Shown: in pieces, positions 23,001-34,542 of the stretch
How the letters are laid out: each line of letters starts with the position of its first letter
Position numbering within the stretch: position 1 is the first letter of the stretch
Assembly: GCF_014529535.1 (NCBI RefSeq)
Contig: NC_050735.1
Location: 12,225,739 to 12,289,738 of the forward strand
DNA: 64,000 bases
Reading direction: 5' to 3'
From: Bradysia coprophila
Taxonomy: Eukaryota; Arthropoda; Insecta; Diptera; Sciaridae
Program-made: the position numbers and the translations under genes
Notes under the pieces: generated by a model
What the model saw: the letters and a program-made list of their open reading frames with translations, nothing else
Databases searched by the model: none
Told to the model about the DNA's origin: nothing

Positions 23001-25091
23001 TTGTCGTATGTACATAAGTGCTGCAAAACCAAATTTAGCTACAAATTTCAAAGGAATATTGAAGCAATACCAAGCAACAAATCGTTACACTACGTAACAA
23101 TAACCAAAATGTTACAATTTTACTCAAGTGACTTAATAGACAAAAAAAATCATTAAGAAAAATAACGTCACACACCTGTATTATCAGCACCCCGAGGTAT
23201 GATGACATCAGCAAACTTTTTCGTCTAAAAAAGAAAGCAAAAAACCAAAGTCATCCGTTACGCCTCTCTACACTCCTCCAAGCATTGTTGAATTGAATCG
23301 GTAAATCATACTCACCGGTGAACAGAACTCATCGAATGCAGGCTTAACAAATGTCATGTATTGATTCAACACATGATCCAGATCCCTTCCACGCTCTTTT
23401 ATGTCTCGTGGTACTGGAAATCAATGTACGACATTGAAAGAAAATTCAATGGAAAAAAAATCAAATGCAACAACTCACCCCGTCGAGCCAGTCTGGTGTC
23501 GGAGTCTGTGTCTACAAATAACTTCATGTGAAAGAGATCTCTGATGGATTGGAAATAGAAGACTAGGATTCCTTCGAATAAAACGACATCAGCTGGGTAG
23601 ATGGTGATTGTTTTCTCGGAGCTGAAAGAGGGAATAATCAAAGTTTAACAGAGCTGAATGTAAGAATAATCAAAGTTCAACAATTGATGATGAATTCTAC
23701 AGGCGACGACTTTGAAATGAGGTGCCGTACACCAATGACGTCACGCTACTTTATTAAATTTTTGACCCACTCCTCCCTGTGTCATCTTAAAAGTTTTAAA
23801 ATTAACCCAAATTTATTAGGACTGTCACGTCCCCATTTGTCGTACTTGACGTATTTTGTTTCAGCTGTTTTTTAGCTGTCACATATTTCAAAGTCACCGA
23901 CTGTAATAACAGAGCACATTTGGAGGACTGAACTTAACAGAACGTCAGTATCGAATTATCACGACAACGGTATTATCGCGAACGAGACTGGTGTTTATTT
24001 GGCGCTTACAATGCGCAATTCATTAAATTTCAATTCACTTACAGTGCATTGGTGCGGTAATCATATGATTCTATAGTAACTTTTTGGCCAGCCAAAATGG
24101 TTCTCAGCACGTTCAACATTTTAATTTCGTTGAATGCGTCCGGATGATCGAAATTGAACATTCCTTTGTCCGCCTTTGCTTTCTCACCGGGCGTTAAGTC
24201 TCTGTAGAAGCTGTCCTGGCTGATGCAGACAACCTAAAATGACATAACGTTCATTTAAGAGGCAGCTTGTCACAGGAGTAGTACTTTGCTAATTTGCTTA
24301 AATTGAGCGAAAAATTAAGAAAACAGCTGATCGTCACTTTAAGAACAACCTCAAAACATAAAGCGGAAGTTGAACTTTTGCTAACTTTCGATGGTAGCAA
24401 TTCGCTTATAGCATCGAGAAACTACCAGTTATGAAGAATCCGCACATGCAGTGTGAATTCTAACATTACGTGTATAGTAATTCGTCGATCCTAATATACT
24501 TTATTCTCTCTGTCCATGACATATCTGCATTAATATCCCTCAAAGACATTGTTTACATTACAATTCAGAGCAGATCAAAAAATATTCCAGCAAAAATTGC
24601 TTTGAAGGCACATTATCTCTCCGATATTGATCACGTTTTTGATTGTGACCGCAGCTAATTTGCATATGTAAACAAACAGGCACGTATACAAAGCCACAGT
24701 AGATGCATGTAGATGTAGATGTATGGTCTCCACAAACACCATCAAACATAATTTGCGTTCGATTTTTTTTTGATTTTTTTTTTTTGCACTGCAAGTCCTT
24801 AAACGTTACTTACCTGTCTCTGTGCATGGTCCATGTCAGCCTGACCGAGCTGCTCCATAATCCTTTTGCAGACGGTTGACTAAACGGAAAATTAAATCGT
24901 ATAAAGGAAACTTCTACGTACATTGAAATGGCGTGTGTGGATTGATACGGAGCGCACATTTTTTCAACCTTCAACATAAATATTACCTTTCCACTTGCTG
25001 TGCCACCAGCAACGCCAATCAAAAAAGGAGTTTTCACTTCGGTCGTAGTTGTACCATTACTTTTGGTACCGTTTAAGTGGGTATCACTCAT
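20081..25091 (-). CDS. uridine-cytidine kinase
   Basis: Phosphorylates uridine and cytidine to their monophosphates in pyrimidine salvage; cytosolic. Minus-strand exons: 25091-24987, 24879-24814, 24233-24043, 23621-23479, 23413-23316, 23224-23176 and 20163-20081. All phases agree and the product is 244 aa, slightly short for the family (about 260). The P-loop GGTASGKS (K35) spans the exon 1/2 join. Next come [55 protein letters not shown] with RDIKERGRD (the lid), and [15 protein letters not shown]. The last exon gives [14 protein letters not shown] and a short tail. The 3-kb last intron carries repeats. A second phase-compatible last exon exists at 11206-11360. Confidence 0.93.
20274..21494. 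mobile_element. probable TIR element related to the 18.6-kb family
   Basis: The left end is TAGGATGTGTCGATTTGAA and the right end CGACGCACCCTA, both close to the terminal repeat of the 18576-19745 element, and total length is similar (1.2 kb). The flanks ACGCATAG and TTACATAG could be a decayed 8-bp duplication. It lies in the last intron of the kinase gene. Confidence 0.5.
20719..20917. repeat. 199-bp near-perfect palindrome
   Basis: Arms of about 85 bp beginning CACGTTGAAGTTAATTGCGG are identical in reverse complement. They are separated by a short centre around CTAGAATTCCG. It is nested inside the element at 20274-21494. The perfect arms suggest recent formation or insertion. Confidence 0.85.
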
Positions 25092-25697
25092 ATTTTAAGT
25101 AGACGAGAACTTTTGAAAAAAATAAAGTTTCGAAATGCGATTCCTCAATTCTTTCCCATTAAAAAACTTTATGACAGTTCTGATTCTGTCAGAATTGGTG
25201 CCGATATTCTATGTGCAGCATTATGGTGCTACAGCACAACGGCTGCATGAAGCGGGAAAACTAAAATATTTTCTTTGATGGAATATGGGGATTTTAACTC
25301 GAGAAAATCATTTAGAAATCTTCAAAAAATATTTTGGTTGCGGGTCGAAAATCGTTGTTTTCATCGAACTTCATGAACTTTCGACGCCCGTGCAAAGTCC
25401 CAAGGCGGTAAACTTTGGGGAGGTCACGCAAATACAGATACGCGGGAGACACACCACAGTTGGCGATATAATGGCTGATTTCATACAAAAACTCACCTCC
25501 AGTGATGATTCTCGTCGCCGTGATGCTGATGATGTGGTGACTTTTTTATAAGTAAAATCGTCCGATGGCGATCTGCGTGATGAACTCCCCAAAGTTTACA
25601 ATCAACTCGGATCAAAAATAGAAAAGTCTCGCTTCGCATCTGATCCAAGATCTGATCAACAAATTTAACACGAAAACTCTACTTTTCATCTTTTTAA

Positions 25698-26095
25698 GTT
25701 AAGAGGCATCGATATGGTTTGCTGGAAAGCATACATTTGGGTGTTTTTAAAATACTGGATTTTAGTTTACTTTTGATGATAATATCTTTCCACCAGAATT
25801 CATTTTCAAAAATGTACGACCACAATAACTACCAATGTGTTAGCTTTCAACAGAAAATAGATTTGATTGCAGCAGTTTGACCAGCTCTGAGAAACCTGAA
25901 CCCTGAACACTGAAACCAGTTTATGAAAATTTAGCATTACGTTTGGTTCTGAGAAACGTCAACGACTGCAACCAAAACTAATTTTAATTTAAAGCTAACA
26001 CATTTGTGGTCGTTAATGCGGTCGTATATTTTTCGAAAAGTATTCTGATGAAAAGATATCATCAAAAATGAAATACGAGCCACACAAATCTAGGC
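25698..26095. repeat. interspersed repeat (TTAAGAGGCATCGAT family)
   Basis: Shares GTTAAGAGGCATCG, ATAGATTTG-TTG-AGCAG and GTGGTCGTTA blocks with 56031-56545, and partly with 4260-4640, 12470-12600 and 51300-51480. Its GCAGTTTGACCAGCTC is uninterrupted here but carries an insertion in the 56-kb copy. Related to this spacer are 25620-25690 and 26150-26300, which belong to another dispersed family (AAAAGTAGAGTTTTCG). Confidence 0.65.
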
Positions 26096-26619
26096 TACAA
26101 TTTTAGCTAAGTACCGGGGTAAAGAAAGTCCTTGAAATTCTCGAATTCTTGAAAAATATGAAAAGTAGAGTTTTCGTGTGATCGTGTTGATTCGAGGCGT
26201 AGCCAAGGTATACACACAAAAACGAGGTTTGTGATGGATTTACTTGCTGAGGCCGAGGCCGCCGAGCGTAGTGCTTGAAACATGAAAAGTACGGTTTTCG
26301 ACGAATGTAGCATGTAACAGTAGATTATGCACATCTATCCTAAATGTTTATTTTGACGATTTGGACGTTATGTACAGAGCCTAAGGCGTGGTACATAATC
26401 CAAATAGTCAAAATAAACATCTTGGACAGACGTGCATACTCTATTTTATCTGCCGACTAAGCAGATAAATTACTATTACATAAGAAGAGATGAAACATGA
26501 CTTTTATTTTGTATCTGTTTTAGATGACTGATTTTAGCCAACAACATGCAAAAGTGGCAAATGCTTTATTCTTTTGTGCGGTAAACGTTGAATCGCAATG
26601 CTGGTGGTCTGGTTGTCAG

Positions 26620-27044
26620 CCAAATACTGGGCCTGAACGTGACTTCTTTCCCAAAAGGATCCACCGGACCTTCAAATCCATCAACAGCTTCAGGTAAATG
26701 AATGAACCGCCTGTTACCCAAACCAATTGACTTTTACCCACTCCATCACAATAGAATCAGGAGTGTGTTCATGGTACGGTGCTCCAGGAGAAATTCCTGA
26801 AGGTTTCAAATTACCATCCGGAGAAATTTTCAATAGATTCGACAAGAGGACCGGTCATAAGACATTACCATTCGGTACCTGCATCAGAGTAACGAATAGT
26901 AACAATGGAAAGATCGTTGATGTAACAATAAACGGTCGAGGTCCTTTCGTTCCAGGCCGTATTGTTGAGCTAACTTTCGGTGCATTCGGACGAATTGCCG
27001 AACACGACGCTGGGGCTACACCATGTTTCTATGGGGTTATGTGA
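26620..27044 (+). CDS. RlpA-type double-psi beta-barrel protein (5' end unresolved)
   Basis: Two exons are clear, 26620(?)-26693 and 26755-27044. A 61-bp GT-AG intron splits the Glu codon of ASESGVCSWYG. The second exon matches the bacterial RlpA core: SWYG, SGEIFN, TGHKTLPFGT, RVTNSNNGK, INGRGPF and GRIVELTFGAFGRI, ending at TGA. In bacteria RlpA is a septal lytic transglycosylase acting on peptidoglycan glycans. The Asp of the usual INDRGPF is Gly here, while the conserved His and Glu are kept, so catalysis is doubtful. The upstream frame opens at 26585 and has no ATG. A tentative first exon 26546-26580 would need a 39-bp intron. AATAAA follows the stop. A eukaryotic intron plus a polyA signal argue for an integrated gene, not contamination. 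Confidence 0.75.
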
Positions 27045-27066
27045 GTGTAATGTGCGTTGTCTCAAT

Positions 27067-27072
27067 AATAAA
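27067..27072 (+). terminator. polyadenylation signal of the RlpA-like gene
   Basis: AATAAA 23 bp after the stop codon. A fragment of the GGATTCTTTTGAAAAAC foldback family begins at about 27084, immediately downstream. Confidence 0.6.
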
Positions 27073-27391
27073 AGTAAATTCATTCGATGGATTCTTTTGA
27101 AAAACATTTGTCGAGATCGGACCCATTTTCTAATGGAGACATCAATGGCAAATTTATACGGAATATGATGCTTCAACAGTCAACAACCACGTTCTCAATC
27201 ATCATGTTTGAATTTCAGTTCTGCCGTCGTAACTTACCTGAAAACTTTAGTCTGAAGTCTTGTATCTCATTTCATAAACGTTGCATTCGGTGATCGGAGA
27301 CATTCAGAACGTTTTGTTGATGTTTCTAATTAAAAAGATCTGTTTCGATCTGTTTAAAAAAAAGTTTTTTTGTAAGATTGAATTCAATTCG

Positions 27392-29241
27392 TTAAATTCG
27401 TCGATCATCAGTACGACGATTAAGTTTGTGCCAGTGGACCGCTGCTAAAAGGTGGTGAAAACTGCCAGACGTGGAAAGATTGCCTGAAATTTGCAGTCGA
27501 CGGTGATGCGGTGGATGTTGTGATGGTTGATTTTTGCAGATGGAATATAGTAAATGGCACACCGCATCAATCTCAGTTTCCTTCTTTGTGGATGTGGTAG
27601 TGGTACTTGTAGACATTTCTGACGGTGATTCGATTGAAATTCTTTCATGCGACAAGAATATGATTTTGGTTGCATCTTGCTCATGCACTTCGGAGGATGA
27701 TTGATTTTCTGAAAATAATGAATTGTAATTTGTAGTGCAATAGAATGGAATAGATGGTACAGTAGAATTAATAAGGAGATTATACCTGTAAAAGCTTCCT
27801 GATCCTTCTGCTTCTGATCCTTCTGCTCCTGATGCTTCTGTTCCTGATGCTTCTGTTCCTGATCCTTCTGTTGCTGCTCCAGCAACTCGAAAATTTGAGC
27901 TTTTAATTGTTCAACTATCACCGTCACTTTTTTCAACTTCCTCCGATTTAGTTTCTGCAATCGTAATCGTTTCAACTTGTGTTCTTCTGTTTCACTTCGT
28001 TTCAACAACTTCAGTAATGAGCTCAGTTTTTTTTTTCGTGCTTTTAGCTGCTTCATTTCCTCTAATCTCAATTTTAATCGATTTTTCAGTATACCTATTC
28101 TTGTACGCAATAATCTAGCAGCAGTCTCTTGTTCGGTTTCCGCTGCAAGTCTTTTTTCCAGTGCTATTTTCTGACGTTTCGCTCTTTCCAATCGTTTAGC
28201 CTTCTGTTCTTCCGTTTCGGTAGCGCGTCGTTTCAATCTCTTCTCTTTCGCAGTTTTTTTTTTAATGCTTTCTTCTTGAATTGGTTTTCTGCGTTCACTT
28301 CTATTTCCTTTCGTTCTCTTACAATCTTCACTGCAATTAGTTACCTCGTCCATTTCAACTGCAACGGGAAGCTGTGCTTCGTCAGAACTCAATTGAGCTT
28401 GTACAGCTTTAATTCTCTCTATCACTTTTTCTCTTCCTTTCTGCCTTAATCGCGTTTTCCATTTTCCAGCTGGTTGTTTCGGTACATTCTTTCCTTCGTC
28501 GATTTCAACTATGGTAAATTCAACTTCCAATAGGTCATTGTGCAGTGCAAGTAGTGCAGCTGCTTCACGCTCGTTTGCCATTCGGTCATCGTCACTTAAT
28601 ATCTGAGAGCTAGGTACTGAGAAACCATTTTGCTGTGAAATTTGTTCTACACGTTCCGCTTCCATTTTCAATTTAGCAGCAGCTCTCTCCTTCCTATTCT
28701 TCGAAATTTGAATTCTGGACTCATCTTTTTTCGCTTTTCTTTTGTCTTTCAAAGATTTTACTCGCATCGCCCGCATCCGCTTTTTTTCGCCTAATTCCGT
28801 TGCCATAATATGCTCTAATTCAGCTCCTTTATCGTCTTCAGTTTCCGACTGTGGTCGTTCGTGACGATTATTTCCCTCGTCGATTACAGGAAGTTCATCT
28901 GAAGCCACATGCTCATTTCGTTCGTCGTATTCCACTTTCAGAAAGTTAAGTTCCGAGAAACTATTTTGCTGTGACAATTGTTCTACTCGTTCCTCTTTAA
29001 TTGTAACTTTAATGGACGGATCACTATCGACAGCTACTCTCCTTCTCTTGGATGGTCTAACACTTTTTTGTCCTATTGACTCCAATACTGATTCAAATTT
29101 TTCAGTACGTGCGATTGATTTTACTTCTTCAACTGTTGTAGTTTGTTCCACAACTGATTCGTAAGTTGGCGTTATTTTTTGGTCAATTTCACATTGTTCA
29201 AATGGTTTATTTTGTTGGGAAACAATTTTGTAATCCTCCAT
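27392..29241 (-). CDS. charged coiled-coil protein with STPR-like repeats
   Basis: Minus-strand exons 29241-27786 and 27708-27392 with a 77-bp intron, 590 aa from the first ATG (MEDYKIV). Reading through the intron would give a hydrophobic tail, so splicing is preferred. The protein is rich in Lys, Glu, Arg and Gln, with a likely nuclear signal SKRRR near residue 64. At about 339-434 come three spaced copies of an ETEE(Q/H)K-KRL motif. These resemble the 23-residue STPR repeat of insect DNA-binding proteins such as FMBP-1. A QEQKHQEQK run follows at about 458-483. Two copies of VEQ(L/I)SQQN-FS lie earlier. A nuclear or DNA-binding role is inferred, not shown. Confidence 0.75.
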
Positions 29242-29259
29242 CGTTGTGCTCGTCTTCAA

Positions 29260-29777
29260 ATTATTGATATTGTCCTGCTGAAGTTATCAAAAAAAAAAAA
29301 ACTTTTGTTGTGACAGACGATTTGACACATGCTCGACGTTTACTCACGAAAATCCGACTAGAGTCATCTACTTCGTACTACTTCGTCCCGATATTATTAT
29401 GAGCATGAGCGCCAAGTTTAATTCAAAATAGAAAACTGCAACAGGGTACACTCTATACGTTTGTTTATGATTAAAAACCAAAAATGCTTTAAGTAAATGG
29501 ATGAATTTTGATGTAATGAATTCAGATTTCACATTTTGCATGTGTTTTACATTACGTTTTGTGTTGTAGTTGTGCAAAATTTAAAATGAAACGAAAAATC
29601 ATAAATGCTTTCAGTCTATATATTACGAGCGGGACTGCGAGTGGTACTAGTACAAAGGGAATATTTTAATTTTTGAATAAATCACTCTCCAGCCTCCATA
29701 ATTATCTAGATTTAAAACAAAAACAACAAATATTATTACACCAGAAATAAATGACTTCTGCAGTAAGAAGACGATTC
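29260..29777. other. spacer upstream of the coiled-coil gene
   Basis: A poly-A/T run lies just upstream of the coiled-coil start. No further gene or clear promoter element was recognised. The left edge of the tandem duplication (AAATAAATGACTTCTGCAG) is at about 29746. Confidence 0.45.
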
Positions 29778-30067
29778 TTATTTAAAAAATCTGTCACACA
29801 ACGGCAAAGTTACAATTGCCGATTTCTTTGACGAAGCTTCATCGAACTGCAACAGCACCAATTCATAAGTGACAATTGTACCAGCCATCTAATATGGTGC
29901 GAACGCGAAATCGAACGTAATTAGCATGCGTAATACTCTTCCAAAAGGAAAAAAAACTGAATACGTTCCGAACTTACGCCGAAGAGCAGTGACCTGGTGA
30001 TGAAGAAAAATTTCATTCCCGACAATGCCACCAATTGTGTGGAAATTTGACCGCCAAATCGTTCAAG
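29778..30067 (-). pseudogene. orphan terminal exons of a sugar-type gustatory receptor
   Basis: Two minus-strand exons, 30067-29978 and 29888-29778, with intact acceptor, donor and stop. They encode [19 protein letters not shown], then [27 protein letters not shown] and TYELVLLQF are the last two conserved blocks of insect sugar receptors. No matching upstream exons exist nearby. The pair is a close copy of 34543-34812, the terminal exons assigned to GR1, and both copies lie at the same place in the tandem duplication. It could be a dead fragment or an alternative 3' end for GR1. Confidence 0.75.
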
Positions 30068-30813
30068 CTGTTGGACAAAATAAAGATAGGGATGGGTAGG
30101 AAGGTTATTGGTGTTCTGCTTTAATATCAAGAAAACAATAATTGAAAAAACAATAGTCTTTTACATGATTGGGCATAAAAATATGAAAAGTAGAGTTTTC
30201 GAGTGAATTTTGTTGATTCGAGGCGTAGCCAAGGTCAATAAACACACGAAAACGAGACTTTCAACTTTTATCCAAAGTTATCCAATTCAGCTTGAGGTCA
30301 ATTAACTTTCCATCCCTAGGTTTTTATAAGGCACTTTCCCTCCTTGGGAAACCTTAGTTTCCGATTCAGTTGTTTTGGGCGTTTGAACTAGTTAGAGTTC
30401 ATAGTACACTAGAGAGTAAGTACTTCGATAACTTTCAATTTGTTCAGAATTCAACAGTATTATATGTGTAAGCAACTTTACGTGCAGACGAAAAAAATTC
30501 CAGTGAGGGTCGCCCCTGAAGCATGAAAGAGTCATGTTTCGGGATCGAAAACGAGGGTCTTTTTCAAATGCCCACTCAAACTTTCGGCCGCTACATGAAT
30601 TTTATTTTGTATCTGTTTTGGATGACTGCAAAAAAATGTGTCAATCCCATAGTTCTACACTTTAATTGTGCCACGACATGGACCCACATCACAAATATGA
30701 TTTCCCTAAATAGGTTTGTTCCAAATAACTGTAACGCGAACTTTGACAACCCGAACCACGACAATTTCGTCCATAGACCTTTGCTTTTTGCTGAAATTTT
30801 GAGTCACCGTATA

Positions 30814-32068
30814 CCCAAGTAGCATTTCATATCCGCGGTTAGAAAATGACTTTTTTGTCCAACGGTTATGTAACGAATAAGTTATGCTCAAAATAACTTA
30901 TTCGTTATATAACCGTTTCACAACTAATTCGTTATCATTCAATTTTTAACGAATTAGTGGTACAACCGTTAATAAACGAATAAGTGAATCGACAATTTTT
31001 GCCAAAAACTTATTCGTCAATTAACCGTTATGCAACCAATAAGTTGAAGAAATCTCTTTCACTAATTCGTCGTAAAACGGTTGAGCAACTGATGCATTTT
31101 CAATTTTGCGTCAGTTGGAATCAAGATGTCATGCTCAAAAGTTCGCTCGGAATATATAACTATCTATGAGAGACTTTATGTGTAAAATGTGCTAAATAGT
31201 GTTTCAGTTTTGAGTCACTATGTGAAACAATGAAATTTGAAGAATGTTTGTGCTGAAAATTGTGAATACTTTGTGAATTGTCGTATTTTTCTAACTTATT
31301 GCCAATTCGTAAATCAACATTTTATTGATCAATTTCACTAGTTTTGTTTGTTGCTGTTGTCGAAGTTAGGTTTCTTATGTCTTGTTAGGTCTCTTGATGG
31401 GAGTTAGGGTCGACAACAGTATCTTACAATAAAAGTGAAATTGATGGATAAAACTTTGTTGAATTGACATTAAGACAATACGGTGCTAATTATCAAAGAT
31501 GTAGAAAAACGAGTGGAAAGACGTGTGACTGACTGAATTGTTGACTAAAATCGAACCGTGAACAAAATAAGAACAGTTCACCGTGCCTCTTACTTTAGTT
31601 ACGCACCAAATGATGAATGATAATAAATAATTTAAAAAAAAATCAGTTGAATTGCTGTGCATAAAAACATCTTTACGAATATTGCACATACAATTTTCCA
31701 GATAAAACGTGTTCTTGAAAGTGTAGCTATAAGCTGAAAATAATGATAAACGAAAAAGTTGTGAAACGGTAGTACAACTAATAAGTAAGACGGTATCGAA
31801 TTTTCAAATGTGATTTATAAGTCCTACGTCGGTTATACAACCGTTTCACAACTTTAACCAATTCGTTGTATAACCGTCTTACAACCAATTCGTTACTAGA
31901 ATCTTACAACTTTCGCAACTGGGCAAAAACCGTTGTACAACCGTTATTTCAACGTTGTAGCAACGTTGCGACAACTAATTAGTTATTTTGGGTTATCTTC
32001 AAATAATTTATAACCGCGGTGTAATAACAGTTGTACAACCGAATTTTAACCGTTGAATGCTACTTGGG
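30814..32068. mobile_element. 1.25-kb TIR element rich in AACCGTT motifs
   Basis: Ends CCCAAGTAGCATT and AATGCTACTTGGG are exact inverted repeats, flanked by ATA on both sides (a possible 3-bp target duplication). The outer 200-300 bp on each side carry many copies of AACCGTT(A/G)T and AATTCGTTA in both orientations. No transposase frame is present. The unusual array of subterminal motifs could be transposase binding sites (inference). Confidence 0.75.
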
Positions 32069-32901
32069 ATACTTATAGTGATTACTTTTTATAGAGTGTT
32101 ATGATGAAAGAGAAGAAGATATATTGACAGGTACCCCAAGGCAAGTTAAAATAAATTGGTCTTCTGTCCTCTCGCTCTCAACGTACCACGTTGAAAGAGA
32201 AGCAAATACTTTGACAAGTACCCCCAGTCAAGTTATAATAACTAGTCTTCAGCTTATAACCGTCTATCAAGTTCACATTTCAAACAATCTGTAATGGAAT
32301 GTGTTCAACAAAAAGCATCTATTTGTCAAAATTTGTGTGTCACCGCCTTCGTGATCAACTCAGAGAATTCTTAACCTGTTCTTTCAGAACCTTGATTGAA
32401 GCTGCTTCGCGCTAATTTCGGCATCTCATTTAAATTTGACAATTCTTTTGGCCGTGTACTTTAATCTGGTTTTTGAACAAAAAAAATCCAAATTGTCGTA
32501 CCAAATTTTGTAAGATCAAGAGTAAAAAATCAAGTGCGAGTTAATTCAAATGTTCTTTCACAAAATGTCATCACTGATTGTCAATATGTCTCCACCTGTT
32601 TTTTGTCAACACTTTTGACATTGGAACTGTTTTCTTCTAAATGTTTACCATCAGAACTCTGCATTCAGAAGAGTATTAGCAAAAATTGTTTTAATCAGTC
32701 ACAGCGGCTCGTTGCAAGTAAATATTTCACTATGAAGACGTGAAGACGATGAATACGTAATGGACCAAACATCAAACGGTACGAAGCTGTGTTTATTTTG
32801 ACAATAGCCCGTTGTTGGTGTAACAATTAACTTGTACCAGCAACGAGACTTCAAGTTGAAGTACCACTTTTTATCAATTAAGTGTTACTGTTGCAAATCG
32901 T

Positions 32902-34214
32902 ATGCGTTACAGCTACATGACACCTACAAAACACAGTCGGACAAAACTGCTTTCCTTTGAAGGTCAAACGGGTTCCATCGAACAAGTATGGTTCAATAGT
33001 GAACCTGCGGACGACGAACCAAATGGGTATTTCTACACAAAAACTGAAGATGGAGTTGACATCGTCGATGGAAAGCCACCACCAGAAATATCATTTTCCG
33101 ACGAAGAATCGTCGAATGTCCTCATCAAGTCCGAAATTACATTTGATGCTTTTGAATGCATGCCAGCGTCGGACGTGCTTGAAATCACGGATGATGCAGA
33201 GCCAGAGTTCATTGACACACTCGGTGCAAAGGAGACCGCTGCCATATTGGACACCAAGAGATCAGAGCAAGCGGACACCGGCAAGAGTTGGTTCAGTTGC
33301 GACGAATGCGGAAAAGAATTCAACATGAAAGGTAGTCTCAACAGACACAAAATGGTCCATCTGGGACTGAAACCGTTTGAGTGCGACTATTGCGGCATGA
33401 GATTCGCCCAAAAGTGTCACATGAAACAACACCAGCTGACACATCAAGGTGATAACATGATGCCGTGCGATAAATGTGGAGTCAGTTTTGCGTCGAAGCG
33501 TGTTCTTCAGAAACATCAACGGACACACATGAAAACAGCGAATTCGAATACATTCGCTTGCGAGAAATGCGGAAAAGAATTCAACCGAACATATAATCTC
33601 ATCAGACACGAACGATCCCATTCAGGTAAAGTTATCTCGGATCAAATTTCTGCACTGTTGATGGCTGAAATCGGTTTTCCTTTTCAGGTGAGAAACCGTT
33701 TGAGTGCGACGAATGTGGTCTCAGATTCGCCCAGAAGTGTCACATGGAGCAGCACCGACTGACACACAAAGGCGATAAAGTGGTCCAGTGCAATGAGTGT
33801 GGGGTCAATTTTATGTCGATTCGCAGTTTGAGGAAACATCAGTGGACACACATAGATGGAGGATCCGTTGCCGAAAATCAATCGAATGTCGATACGGGTG
33901 GCCAAGTTGATCAGCACGGCGCCGATGAGAAGAAAACCTCCTGTAACCTGTGTGGAAGAAGCTTCAGCCGAAGACATTATCTGTATGTGCACAAACGACG
34001 TGACCATTCCGGCAATTTGCCCTTCAGTTGTGACATTTGTGAAAGGAAATTCGTCGACGAGAAAACACTTACGCGACACGTGCTTTGCCATTCAAGTGAT
34101 AAATCTTTCGGTTGCGACAAATGTGGTATGAAGTTTAGACTGGAGACCTACCTAAAGAGACACATTAGAACGCACTCGGACCAAACAAGTTTTAGTGGTG
34201 ACCTGCACCCATGA
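32902..34214 (+). CDS. C2H2 zinc-finger protein, truncated tandem copy
   Basis: Exons 32902-33625 and 33688-34214 with a 62-bp intron placed inside the H-S-G-E-K linker after finger 4; 416 aa. An acidic N-terminus (SEPADDEPNGYFYTKTEDG, with IKSE) is followed from about residue 131 by nine C2H2 fingers, for example FSCDECGKEFNMKGSLNRH. After finger 9 the frame reads TSFSGDLHP and stops, where the paralogue continues FSCDLCEAIF and has twelve more fingers. It is probably a nuclear DNA-binding protein, if functional. The ATG lies about ten codons upstream of the homologous start region and has no counterpart in the 53-kb relative. The right end coincides with the junction between duplication units. 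Confidence 0.85.
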
Positions 34215-34500
34215 CTAAAGTCGGGTTACAAAACTCGGGATAAAAGTTGAAAAGTCTTGCTTCGCCTCGGATCAACAAACGGAAACTCTAATTTTCATGT
34301 TTTTATCCCTTATCATGTAAATAACTATTTAAAAAAGGAAAATTCTTTGAAGAAGAAGAACCTTTGAAAGTTGAAGAAAGTCCTTAAATTGGACATAGTA
34401 AATTCCAAGGTAAATCTATTGTGAATTTACAGAGAACAGAAAAAATCATTCCGAATTTTAACTCCAAAAAAGCCACCAGTTTATTATGTCCAACACTTTA
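34215..34500. other. junction between the two tandem-duplication units
   Basis: No gene. It contains part of the dispersed GAAAAGTC-TGCTTCGC / GGAAACTCTAATTTTCATG repeat and a short AT-rich stretch. The second unit starts at about 34500 with ACACCTGAAATAAATGAC. Confidence 0.5.
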
Positions 34501-34542
34501 TTACACCTGAAATAAATGACTTCTGCAGTAAGAAGACGATTC

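Noticed and set aside
27445-27785. Unspliced C-terminal extension of the coiled-coil frame
   Set aside because: It crosses a good GT-AG intron. The read-through part is hydrophobic and unlike the rest, while the spliced frame continues the Ser/Thr/Glu-rich composition.
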